The notes under the pieces were generated by a model. That model was not told where the DNA came from. It searched no databases and saw nothing but the letters and a program-made list of their open reading frames with translations. From Misgurnus anguillicaudatus (Eukaryota; Chordata; Actinopteri; Cypriniformes; Cobitidae), in assembly GCF_027580225.2 (NCBI RefSeq), contig NC_073346.2, forward strand, positions 13,232,001 through 13,296,000: a stretch of DNA of 64,000 nt, given 5' to 3'. Shown here piece by piece: positions 1-12,800 of this stretch (position 1 is its first letter; every line of letters begins with the position of its first letter). Made by a program: the position numbers and the translations under genes.

Positions 1-679
1 AGTTTGGACTCACAATGACAGTTTAATGTTTATTTACAAAAGTAATTTTGAAGTTTATTTTTCAGTCTTGTAAAATCAAGCATGTGAATTCAAGCATGGA
101 GTTTATTATTCATGAGGCCAATTCACTTCCATGGTATTTTTTTATCCTACTATGACAGTGAATGGGGCTCATGATCAAAATATTCTTCAAAATATCTTCC
201 TTCGTGTTCATCAGAACAAAAAAATGTATACAAGTTTGTAGCAACATGAGAGTAAGAAAATGATGACAGATGATTTTTGAGTGAACTATCCCTTCTGTAG
301 GATTTTCCGTAGGTCTTACTCCTTATAGCTTACTTTGCAAAGGCTTTACATAGAATGGTTGCCATAACAACTCTGTGAGGGCTTTATTTCTTAAACTAGG
401 GACCCTGATGAACTTGCCTTCATTTCTCTCTGTCCTGGTTAGAACCAGCTTGCTGCTTCTTTCAGCTGCCCAAGAAAAAAAATAGACTGCCAAGTTTATA
501 AAATGGCCATTTTAAAACCAAAATGTGAAAACCCTGACTGTGAAATCCAAGCTCATCCAAATCTCATAATGTAATGATGGTTACATTAGGTAGAATGATT
601 TACAGTAAATCCCCCAAAAAACATGACTTTTGCTGGGATCTTACAGACTGGGTCACCAATTATTGTTCATGTTTTTCAG
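1..679 (+). other. ulk4 intron, 3' part
   Basis: AT-rich, non-coding sequence ending in a polypyrimidine tract and the acceptor TTTTTCAG just before the exon at 680. I see no earlier ulk4 exon and no recognisable repeat here. Confidence 0.7.
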
Positions 680-841
680 GAGGAGTTAGTGGTGAATCAC
701 ATGGCCGCCAAAACCATAGAGAACGTGTGCAGTCGAGAGTCTCAGTATGGTCAGGGATTCATCACTGCAGAGGTGGGGCCTGTGCTCTGGTATCTCTTCA
801 CACACTCCACTGTGGATGCGCTCAGGGTCAGCGCTATATCT
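680..841 (+). CDS. ulk4: ulk4 exon a (162 nt, phase 0 to 0)
   Basis: The acceptor TTTTTCAG lies at 672-679 and the donor GTAAGT at 842. It translates to 54 codons beginning EELVVNHMAAKTIENVC and ending STVDALRVSAIS. The segment GPVLWYLF-HSTVDALRV is diagnostic for ULK4. The exon carries a helix pair of the HEAT/ARM-like scaffold. The open frame that reads on past 841 is intron read-through and should be ignored. Confidence 0.93.
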
Positions 842-3800
842 GTAAGTATCACACACACAGAAGAGTTGAAATCATGATGTCAGGTTTGAGGACCACCTTT
901 TAAATGGAATGTTTAAAATAGTATTAAATGCATTTTTATAGTCTTTCAAAAGCAGCAATAAGGTTGAAATCTAGTTAGGGGTTGTGCACACACAGGCGTT
1001 TACACCAGTCTATGTTTTCAATTATTTCAAATGGAAGCGCCGCGCTTTTCAAAAACTGTTTTCTCCGCGCTCAACGCAAGCATTCTGCGTTTTTCCGTGC
1101 TCAGCGCCGGCATTCAACTTTGGGTGACACGCTCAGTCACAGCCGTCCAATCACAGTGGAGGATGGGTGGGACAAATTTCACAACAACCAACCGGTGCAT
1201 TGTTTAATGACTGATAAACAAAGTTGAAGTATTATAGCAACCAAAGTGCTCAGGTGAAAAAAAGCTGGCACACTGCAAAAAAAGTAATCACTTTCGTACT
1301 TAGTATTTGTGTCTTGTTTTTATTGGAAATATCACAAAAGATCTTAGATTGGGATGTATTTTCTCGATGACCATAATGAGAAAAAAAGTATTTTTTTAGA
1401 CAAAAAATATACAATTAAAGTGAAATTGTGGTTAAAACATGCAAACATATCTGCTAATGGGTTAAGAATTTTTTTTTTGAATTAAGTGTTTAAGAAAAAA
1501 GTTAACTTATTAACTTATTATCAGATTTTTTTCATTGGCAGATATTTTTGCTTGTTTTAAAAACAAAATTTACTTGTATACACTGCAAAAAATTATTTTC
1601 AAGAAAACATTTTCTTAGTATTTTTGTCTTGTTTTCAGTAAAAATATTTTAAAAAATTCTTAAATTAAGCTGCTTTCTCTTGATGAGCAAAACGACCCAA
1701 GAAAAAAAGTCTAGTTTGTAGACCAAACATATACATTTTAATTGATTTTGTGCATAAAACAAGCAAAAAAATCTGCCAAAGGGGTAAGCAAAAAAATCTT
1801 GAAAATTTTTCTTAAACACTAAATTCAAGAAAAGCTCAAGAAAAAATTAGCTTACCCCACTGGCAGATTTTTTTTGCTTGGTTTATGCACAAAATCACTT
1901 AAATTTAATATTTTAGGTCTAAAAACTAGACTTATTTTCTCGTTTTGCTCATCAAAAAAAAGCATCTTAATTTAAGAATTTTTTTTCTTGAAAATCATTT
2001 TTTGCAGTATATATATATATATTTTTTTTTTTTTGTATAAACACTAGACTTATTTTCTTAGGTTATTTTGCTCATCAAGAAAATGATTTTAATTTAAGAA
2101 TTGAAAATAAGACAAAAATACTAATAGGAAAGTAATTTTTTTGCAGTGCAAACGTCTATAGTTGGTTTTTCACCAGGCGTTTTCAGACGCGTTTAAGTGC
2201 TTTGGTGTACACGCCTGGCTCTGGCTTGCCCAAAAAAGTAGAAAAAGTCAGTAATCTAATATTAAAGTCCTTGCAAAGTCAGATATTAAATGTGACACCA
2301 CAGAAAAATGTGTTATTAACCACCCAGCCAAATTCGAAATTAAAAAAATCTGCCCTTTAAAACTCCGGGGGTGTCCGCTGTTGCATGCCGAAACCACGTC
2401 CACTCCCGGAAAAGCTGCCGTCTCTTTCAACTTTCAAATACTGCTACAACCTGAATGGATGTTCACGATTGTGTTGGGGCGGCCCATGCACGGTGGCTAA
2501 AGTGCGTCATTGTGCCACCATTTTATGCCCTTCTAAAAAATCCTAAACTCAGAAATGGTGAAAAACTGTTTATTGATCTAACGCCGCAATTCAGAACTAC
2601 ATAGTTTACAGCCTTCGTGACGTGTTTTTAACAATACATAACATTTCTAACATGTATAATGTGTTTTCTCAAGATTGACTTTATAGAGACTTTAAATGTA
2701 GTGCATTTGGCAGATGCTTTTATCTAAGGGGACTTCAAACCCATGACCTTTCATGCCGCTAACACAGTGCCCTACCAATTGAGCTATAGGAGCGCTCATA
2801 CAGTGTAGTCCAAAAGTGGGGTACTACACTTTAAATAAACAGAGTTATTAACAATTAATTGGATCAACAAATTTCTTGTGTAACAAAAAACTACAGCATC
2901 GCCCACCAACCTTTTTCTCCTCTATCTGTCCTTTCAGGCTCTATGTAAAATAACCCGGCACTGCGCGGGGGCCTTTCAGAGCGTGATCGACAAGGTGGGA
3001 TTACCCAGCATCCTCAGCTGCCTGGTGTCAGGCATCAGTCGTGTTCAACAGCACATGCTCACTATGTTCGCTGCCATGTTGGCATCTGGAGCACACTTTC
3101 ACAGACTGGTACAGGACCGGGTACGTACACGCTTTATATTATATTACTGTCGTTTTTGCCACATACGTTTTAAGTTTTAAGAGTATCCAGAACCAAATAT
3201 CCCCCAAGAGTTTTGAAGATGTGTCCATGTAATCCAGTGTGTGCAGTGTTGAATACATAAATGTATATTTTATTGGTCTTTGCAATGCTTACCATAAGGT
3301 TTAAGATTTGACAGAACTGCATAATTCATAGTTTCATAAAATATACACACACAACCGAGGCATTTTTATATATTTAAATATTAATGTTACATGCTTAATT
3401 ATTAATGTCTTCATGTAATGTATGTATAGTCCGTATATCACTGCATTCAGAAAACATTCACACTTTTCTTCCCTCTTCTCACTTTTAATGAATGCGTTTT
3501 AATAGTTGGGAGGAATTTTATTTGGGTATCAGAAAAAATGTCTGCTCTATTGCCAGCCCTCAGTTTCAAGGTTTCAATTTCAGCTTGTAAAATCCATGGT
3601 GAGATTTTTTCAAGTTAAGTTTGGGGCAGTGAAGCATATCGGCAACTGTCCTGAGAACAGTGTTTTGTGCTCACTGAATAAAAAAACCCAAAGGACAGTG
3701 CTCAGATTTTACACACATTTTGAACACATGCTTAAAGGATTATTCCATTTTCTTAAAGGTGCCCTTCCTCTGGCGTTTTTATTGTTTTATACTGTTGTCT

Positions 3801-6800
3801 GAGGTCTACTCATGATGTTTGCATGATTTTTACATCCAAAAACATCAAAAGCAATAAGTAATAGGCTATTTTGTACCCTGGTTTTGAGGCTGGTTAGAGA
3901 AGTGATCCGTTTTAATGGGCGGGCTGCATTGACGACTTGGAAGTAAACACCCACTGCTATTATTGGATAACAGTTTTTCGTTCAAACTAACTTTCAATTT
4001 AATCTCATGTGTAATCAGTTTAATGTTAAGTGAGTGTCTTAAGACACAGTGTCTTTCTTACACACGCATATTTAATCATAAACCCTTTTGACACACACAC
4101 ACACACGCATGTCTTTTATCGTAAATTCGCACACAAGCGTGCGTGTCTTTTATCATAAACCCTTTCAAAGTGTGTGCAGCATGAATTCGCGTCCCTCGGA
4201 AGAGAAAACACCGGCCACTACAGTGACACATAGTACTAAAGTGCATTACTCACATAAGCTGCGCCATTCTGTCCGGATCCGCTTTTTAATCGCAGTCTCT
4301 CTTTAAATCCAGCGTTCTTCTGAACATCCAAATATGTAGCAACTGTTATGATTCCCTCGTTTAATAGGAATGATGTCTCTCGACGAAAAACAATGGCCCG
4401 ATTACGGTACGGTTGACGTTTAGCCATCCTTGCTGTAACTTGTTATGAAAACTAACTCAACTACACGTAATATGTGGGCGCGGGCTCAAGTTGAAAAGCT
4501 CATGAATATTAATGACCTCGATCAGTTCCACGTCACACTGATAAGAGTTTCAAACTGACCTGATTTCTCCGCTTATTTCTTTTCAGTGGCTAGAGCTGAC
4601 AGAGGAGGCGAAAGTTAATTTTCACATTCACGACACAATACAAACACACATGGACCTAACACATATCAAAAAAATACAAGTAAAAACGGATTTATGTGGA
4701 AGGGCCTCTTTAAAAGAAAAATCCAGATAATTTACTCACCACCATGTCATCCAAAATGTTGATGTCTTTCTTTGTTCAGTCGAGAAGAAATTATGTTTTT
4801 TGAGGAAAACATTGCAGGATTTTTCTCATTTTAATGGACTTTAATAGAGCCCAACATTTACACAACATAACAGTTTTTTTTCAACGGAGTTTCAAAGGAC
4901 TATAAACAATCCCAAACGAGGCATAAGGGTCTTATCCAGCTAAACGATTGTCATTTTTGACAATAAAAATAACAAATATACACTTTTAAAGCACAACTTC
5001 TCGTCATGTAGATCCGGTCGTGATGCGCCAGTTGACCCCACGCAATACGTCATGACGTCAAGAGGTCAGAGAGGACGAACGCAAAACTCCGCCCCAGTGT
5101 TTACAAGCGTCTTGAAAGAGGACCGTTCCGACGTTTTGTATGTCAACTGATACCAATTAATGTCTTTGTGGCAGTTTATTGTTTAAAATAGTCCGCAAAT
5201 GTGTGTTTTATTTATGTAACACGTGACCTCCCTACGCCACTACGCATTTACGTTAGGTCGCGCTGGACCGGACTAGACGAAAAGTTGTGGTTTAAAATAG
5301 CATATTTTTTATTTTTCTTCTCAAAAATGACAATCGTTTTGCTAGATAAGACACTTATGCCTCGTTTGGGATTGTTTATAGTCCTTAGAAACTCAGTTGA
5401 AAAAAACTGTTAAGTGTTGAGTTAAGTGTTAATTGTTGGTGTCTATTAAAGTCCATTAAAATGAGAAAAATCCTGCAATGTTTCCTTAAAAAAAACATAA
5501 TTTCTTCTCGACTGATCAAAGAAAGACGTCAATATTTTGGATGACATGGTGGTGAGTAAATTATCTGGATTTTTCTTTTAAGAAAATGGACTAATCCTTT
5601 AAAAAGTGTTGGCTTGTGACCATAGTTCACCCAACTATGGGTTGAAACAACCCAGCATAGGTTAATTTAAACTAAATGGTTAGGGTTTGGTCACTGGGGC
5701 AGTACCCTTTGAGAAGGTCCTTATTACCATTTATGTACAGATATTTATACATTTTGTAAAAATATGTACCTTTCAGGTACTAATGTGAACTCTTTAGGTG
5801 CAAGGTGTACTTTTTCAAAAGGGTACCGCCCCAGTGACAGCTAGGGACCATTTTTCAGTCATTTCTTTTCTACAGTCTCTTCAACATTACTGTGACCAAA
5901 ACTGTCCTAACCAGGTGGTCAGTGTAGTTGTAATTTAGAGACATTTGACCATTTGGTGTGAAGAAAAACTTAACTTGTGTATGGTGCATTTTTTAACATT
6001 TATTTATTTAAGTTCTGCCAATCAGTTGTGGCACACACACTTTGTTCTGCGTACAGCCCGTGCCATTTCGCTCTGTTGCGTGTACATTATTGACAGCGTG
6101 TATTCTTAGTACTGCCAGCACTTCAGCGGTCAACAACTTTAAACTCGGCTCATTTTTGTTCATCTCAGCAACTACACTGTGTTCTGAAGCACATGCGCTG
6201 ACAGCAACTGTAACACGCTGCCACTCACAATCTCTCATCACACCCGCAGTAACACTGACAGAGGAAATACATTATGAGTCTTGACTTCGGCTACTGGAGC
6301 TGCTGGAGACTCTTTAAAGTTATTTTTCGACTCTGGTCACTTGGTCTTTAATTGTTTCAAGTATGAATTAATTTAGAAACTCATTGCTATTAATTAAATC
6401 TGCTCAATCCCAGCCTCAGGACATTCAGAAATGCAGGTTTGTTGGCAGAATCTGTTAAATGCCACATCGATTTTTCAGCAAAGTCCTCTAAAATACAGTA
6501 TATAGTGCACGGAAGAAGAAGAGATTTTTACTCTGTTAAAGGAGGTTTACCGAATATATTATGGTATTGACATCATTTGTAAGCCTGTAACCTTTATTCA
6601 GACATGACAGTGAAGAGTGACTGTAGACTTTTTATTTTTTATTTTTGCATGTACAGTACAGTCAAATTTTAAAATGCCAATGAAATGACTAAAGTGGCAT
6701 TTGTGAAAATAAGACATTTTATTACTGACTAATAACCTTTTTATTGCCATTAATTCTTTCTCTGCCATTGACTAGTTTTTACAGCAATCCATATGTTTGA

Positions 6801-9800
6801 TATTTTTCACTAGGTTGCGCTCTTATACAACTTATAAAACACTAAAGCATCCACAGATCCAAAAACAGTAAAAACTCTGTGTATGTTTTGATCATCGTTC
6901 TAAAACTGATCTCTAACAAAAGTCCTTTACAAAAATGCAATTATCTCAGCTTTTTGTTTTAAATTTGCTATTTTTGAAGAAACATACCCATATTTGAGAG
7001 GTGATAAGAGAAAACAAATGAAGATATGATAAAACTTTATTTGATATATTGTATGTTTATATATTTAAAGAAAAAAATTAAAATAAGAAAATTTTCTGGA
7101 AGGCATTAAACTTTTGTGAAAATCATAAAAACGATGGCTGCCAACTTTTGTTTTAAATGCTAGTGGGAAAAAGGTGAAATTACTGAACCTAAACATAAAA
7201 TCATAAAAATGCTCATTTAGGGGCCAATCACACCAAAAGCATTTATGGCAGTTGCAGGCGGCTTTTTTGAATGATATTCTATGGGCAGGGAGCGTTTGCG
7301 CACTGTTCATTGCGGTTTTTGCCCGCGCTTTTGAAGGAGCGCTGAGAGCGGAGAAGCGCCCGACGTCATTCGCGTCTTTCCATTGTCCAATCGAATGACG
7401 GGAGAGGCGGGCCTCACATTGTGGTGAGGGAAGTTTACAGTTGCTTTGAAGAACCGGACTCCACTCGCTCACTCTCTCCTGCGTGTTTGTGCACCTCTCA
7501 CCCTCAAACAAGGTCAGAGCAAGCGTCCTCTTTTTAAAGTTTCTGCTAATATGACAGTTAACAGCAAAAGAGCGCTCACGCTTCAATATTTGATTGACAA
7601 GACAGCTGAATCGGTGGTTGCTTAGCAATATAAAAAGCCGCATCGCACCGCTCTTTTTTTAAAAAAGGCAGTGCGTCGCACCTTGCGTTTCCAAGTGTTT
7701 AAAGCGTGGTTGGTGTGATTAGCCCCTAAAAAAGCATGTCAGATGCACTTAGAGGGTTTTGCATTCGAGATCTTCAGATACAACCTTATGGTAAAGTGTT
7801 ACCATTTGAAAACCACTAAATTTAAAGGAAAACACCACCGTTTTCAATATTTCAATATGTTCTTACCTCAACTTAGATAAATTAATACATACCTATCTTT
7901 TTCAATGCATGCACTTTTAATCTTTGTACAGCGCTTTGTGAATGTGTTAGCATTTAGCCTAGCCCCATTTATTCCTATGGCTCCAAACAAAAGTTTTATT
8001 TTGTGCCACGATACTTACTCGTGTAACTACTCATGTAACAGTCTTTAATTAAGGAAAACATGGAAGTTTTTGGTTGATTCTAAATTCATCCCTGTTTGGA
8101 TCCTAAGGAATGAATGGGGCTAGGCTAAATGCTAACACATTCATGAGGCGCTGTACAAAGATTAAAAGTGCACGCATTGAAAAAAGATAGGTATGTATTC
8201 ATTCATCTAAGTTGAGGTAAGAACATAGTCAAATATTGAAAAACGGTGGCGTTTTCCTTTAAAACTATAAGCTTTTTAAAGGTGTATGATTTTTGTTGCA
8301 CTAGTTTGCATTTTAAGAATTACTTCTGTTTCATTATACAGAAAGTTTCAAGACTGTTAGCAGTTTTCCCAAACACTCATTATGGGAATAATACACCGAT
8401 TTCCCAGTTCTTTCCTCCATTTCTTTTCATAAGTTCTTTCCCCTCTGTTCATAAGCCAGCTTGTGTTTCTGCTAGATATGCTCGGCAGCGTATCGCCGCG
8501 CCGCGTGTTCGGAATGAGCGAAATATTGTTTTGTTCATTATCTAAAGCAGTAATCAATTAGAAAATGGGCTGGAGAAATCGATTTAAATGCCACTGTATA
8601 CTGCCTTCAAGGCCCTCTCAGATTAACAATGCTAATTTTCTTTGACCTGTATTCATTTGCATGTAAATTTCCAATTTGACACTGAATATTTGGAAAAACT
8701 CTTTTGAGTGCCTACAACTCAGTGGATCACCTCTGGACCAATTATAAACTGCTGTAGATTTCTCCGCTTAATTCCCCTGACGAATAGAAGTCCAGAACGC
8801 GGCGTGTTTATTCATACGTCGTCTAGCATCGAATTTAAATTTCAATGAAGTGCCAAGCGACTGGGCTAATTGGGTAAGGATGTGCCACAATCTCGGAGCA
8901 CAGCTTGGAATACTGTTGATGTAATTACGATCCATGCGGAGAGTACAGTAGGTGCGTTTGAAATTCATTAACTCCCCGTCTCGTGCCGTAGTTAATCCTA
9001 ATGTTTCGGATTGTTTTGCTTTTGACAGCATCCCCCCAATTATGCTGATAGTGGAAGTTAATCAATTCCTCCTGATGCACTGCCCACTAAATGCTGTGGA
9101 ACTCATTAACTTATTAACCTCTGTTTTATATCGAGTGCATTTTGGGGGCCTTTTCCATCCCCTCCAGCACCTCGCTGTGTAAGTGATAGCACCTGTCAAA
9201 TTACCGGCAGACAATTGGGGCTTACGCCACACTAAGTGTCCAGAGACCTCCCGGTCTTTTAAATAACGCGTGCACGCTAACAAGGGTTTGCTAACAGCTT
9301 GAACGCTCTTCGCAGGACTTTGTTATGAAGATAATCCGTTCTCTGGAGAGTCCGTCTCCAGTCATCCGAGCCAAGGCCTTCCTCGTTCTCCTGCAGGTCC
9401 TTATGAACAACAGAGAGATGCTTCTGCTCTGCTGTAACTCCAGGTAAGAGCTCTCTACACTACGAAATCCCATCAATCAATCGCGCAGAACACACTGGAC
9501 ATGTGTTACAGAACCAAATATACATGAAACAATAAACAAAGACACCACAATCTACAAATCCTTCCACGTATGAATCATGGAGACAGACAGAGACCAACAG
9601 GGAGATGCTACTATATGGAAACACATGGGCCGAATCAATATCATATATGTTTCATAAATGGTTAGTGGAGAGAAGACTCAAGTGGGTTTGTTATTCCTGA
9701 GGACCGTATTTGACCTTATTTTACACACTGATTTTTATGAGTTTCAGTGAGTTTTCTCTTTAGCATGAACACTATAGTTAAGCTTGGTAACACTTCACAG

Positions 9801-12800
9801 TTAAGTTTGTTAAGATTAGTTATAATTCAAAATCGGTGAAATATAATACCACTGAAAAGATACTACTTTGCAAAATCCATCCATCTTGGATAATGTTCTT
9901 CTTATGCAATTTTCAAATTTTATGTTATGAACGAGCTTGAGTTTACAATAAACAATAGCATGTTTATAAATGATCATAAGCCTAAATAATAAATGTTGTA
10001 AATAACGTTGGCTATTGTTAGTTAAAAAAATGTATCCTTTAAAACTCTATCTTTGATAATCAAAATGACATATTAATATGTTTATTTCTGAGAAAATAAT
10101 CTATTCATTCATCATTAAAATAGGTTGAATGTAACTCTACACCCTTGTTTTTTTAGCATTTAATATGCAAATTTGTGTATCAATGAATATGCCTATTATA
10201 CCCCGCCTCCACTCAATCACACCAGCTCGTACTACTTGATCTTTTAAAGGGGACATGTCACAAGACTTTTTTAAGATGTAAAATACATTTTTGTTGTCCC
10301 CAGATTGTGTATGTGAAGTTTATCTCAAAATACCATATAGATAATTTATTATTACATATTAACTCTTTCCCCGCCATTGACGATATATCTCGTCAATCAA
10401 GAGAAAACGCTTCCCCGCCAATGACGAGTATTTCCGTCTTTCCGCAATACCGCCTTCCGCAACTTTTTAAACCCGGAAGTATTGCCCTCTGGCAAGCTGC
10501 TGCATGTCCGTGTCTGTTTTAAAGATCGCTCTGAATGGGATCTCTATGAAAAGTCCGTCACAAAAATGGAATTATCTCTGCTTTTTGCTCAAAATGTGTT
10601 TTTGCAGAAACCTACCCATATTCAAAAGCTGATTACAAAAGAACCACTGAAGGTAGGATGAAACGTGTTTTTTTTTTTTGAAAGCAGAGGGTCTTATCTT
10701 TCATTTGGTATATTGTATGTTTATATATTTGAAGAAGAACATTTTCTGGAAGGCATTAAACTTTGGTGAAAATCATGAAAAACGCTGGCGCTGGCTGACA
10801 ACTTTTTAAAAAAATGCTGGCGGTGAAAGAGTTAAAATTGCCACTTTGTAAATATGAGCAAAAATTTGCTGTTTTTGGGTGTGTTCTTTTAAATGCAAAT
10901 GAGCTGATCTCTGCACTAAATGGCAGTACTGTGGTTGGATAGTGCAGATTAAGGGGTGGTATTATTATAATAAGATCCCCTTCTACCAAAACTAGCTACT
11001 GTTGATCTTTTTCACATTTTCTAGGTTGATAGAAGCACTGGGGACTCTATTTTAGCACTTAAACGTAGACAAACTCAGATTTTCTTGATATGTCTCCTTT
11101 AAAGAGCAGTTTTAAAGAGAAAATACTTAACCTGTTCATCAGTGTTTACAAATACATTTTCACATGGTTTGTCTTAAAACATATTAAAAACAACACAGAC
11201 ATATAAACAACAATAACAACTTTTACATTTGTCACCTGAAAATGAAAAACCTTTTGTGTTGTAAGGAACAAAAAAGGAACAAAAAAATGAAAGCACTTAA
11301 AGGGATAGTTGATCCAAAAATGAAAATCACGTCATAATTTTCTCATGCTCATGTTGCTTTTATACCGAGCCCCTAAGGTGACATTGGAGTAAAAAAATCA
11401 AAAGTTTAGTTTCATGTGCTCACGTGAAACTTTCATGTGCAACATTTTTTTAAAAGTTTAGTTTCGAGTGCTCACATGAAACTTGCGCTTGCTCACGTGA
11501 AACTATGCGTGCTCACATAAAACATGTGCGTGCTCACATAAAACATGTGCGTGCTCACGTAAAAGTGCTCACGTGCGCACGCGAAACGAAACTTTATTTA
11601 ATTTTTGCTCCATGTCCCCTTAGCGGCTCCGTATTTTTAGCCTGTATGAATTCATTTTTTTCTGATGAACACAAAAGAAGATTTTTTGATAAATGATATT
11701 TGTAACCATTGACTTCCATAGTAGGAAAAACAAATACTATGCAATTCAAAGGGTACTGTCAACTGTGTGCTTACCATCATTTATCAAAATATCTTCTTCA
11801 TCATTTATCACAATACTTATATAATATTTGTTTTCTAACTATGAAAGTCAGTGGTTACAGCAGATGTGTTTACCATCATTCATCAAAATAAAAAACTCAT
11901 ACCGGTTCAGAACAACATGAGAGTTCTTAAAAAATGAGGCAGGGTACATGAACTCTAGAGGTGAATGATGGATTTTAAATGAGAAGAGATGATGGTCACC
12001 CTCTTCTGTGTGGTGAGTGTAGAGGGACAGCTGCCTTGAGACGTAGCCTGAAAACCTAATAGATGAGTTTCATCCTTCAAATTCACTCTCCTCACTGCTC
12101 ACAGTGTCATTTTTTCCAGTAGGATTAGCATTGAAAAATGTGAGTGTAGTAACAGCATGTTGACTTTCTGAAGTTTTTGAAGAGTGCTTGTTGAACCTGA
12201 CCCCAATATGTTTAACCAAGGTGTTCATTATGTGTTATATTGGGGATGCAGAGTTAAACACTGTGCCTTAAGCCTGATTTATACTTTTGTGTTGGACCTA
12301 CGCTGTGCCTCCTACCCACATATGCTGTGTATCAGTTTTTTATTTATACTTCTGTCGTTGTCCGTGTTGACATCCAAACTGCTAGTAGACAGTGTCAACG
12401 GGCATGTTACTGGTGTAACGCAGTATCAAGGCAAAAGCTGAAGATGCAGCAGCTCTTTTTGTGTACATTGTTGAAGCATCAGCACTGCAAATAGACAGCG
12501 ACTTTTGTACAGAATGAGTTGTTAAAATCACTCCTAAACTTGGTTCATCTTTTGTAACGCATAGAGAAGCTACGGTAGCCGCCACCCGACAAACGCGCCA
12601 TCGTTTATGACAACGTAGGGACGAAATGCGCTCTGTAGAACAGTTTGTTCGTTTAGGGCTACTGTAGAAACTTGACGCCTACTACCACCAGCGGTGTATG
12701 TAAATAAATACAGCTCATTCTAAGATAATAAAAACATGATGCAGGGTTCACACCAGACACGGTAGAGGCGGTAAGCGAGAGTGATTTACATGTTAAGTCA

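Larger units (their letters stand above)
842..2937 (+). other. ulk4 intron (2.1 kb)
   Basis: It holds a self-nested foldback element (1271-2148) and a tRNA-like SINE fragment (2701-2795). The foldback pair may itself sit in an older element whose weak ends read CAGGCGTTTACACC near 994 and GGTGTACACGCCTG near 2204. The sequence before the exon at 2938 is a pyrimidine-rich acceptor, CTGTCCTTTCAG. Confidence 0.75.
3121..9315 (+). other. ulk4 intron (6.2 kb)
   Basis: It contains a TTAA-flanked foldback with another element nested inside it (3736-5598), a small TIR element (5691-5838), an old piggyBac-type MITE (about 6754-7173), a TIR element (7217-7729), a foldback (7826-8258) and a repeat-poor stretch with many homeodomain-type sites (8560-9215). 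The sequence from 3121 to 3731, about 610 bp, shows nothing I recognise. Confidence 0.7.

Noticed and set aside
574..903. 109-codon frame overlapping the first ulk4 exon
   Set aside because: It is a different reading frame from the one that matches ULK4 and crosses both splice sites.
2701..2795. Functional tRNA gene on the minus strand
   Set aside because: A- and B-box-like pieces exist but the cloverleaf does not close; it belongs to a dispersed repeat.
7065..7643. 192-codon minus-strand frame
   Set aside because: It overlaps the TIR element 7217-7729 and runs out into its flank, has no recognisable domain and shows no splice or start context. Long by chance.
11417..11590. CRISPR-like array
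   Set aside because: The repeat units are about 20-24 bp with no unique spacers, in a vertebrate genome, within a MITE-like repeat.
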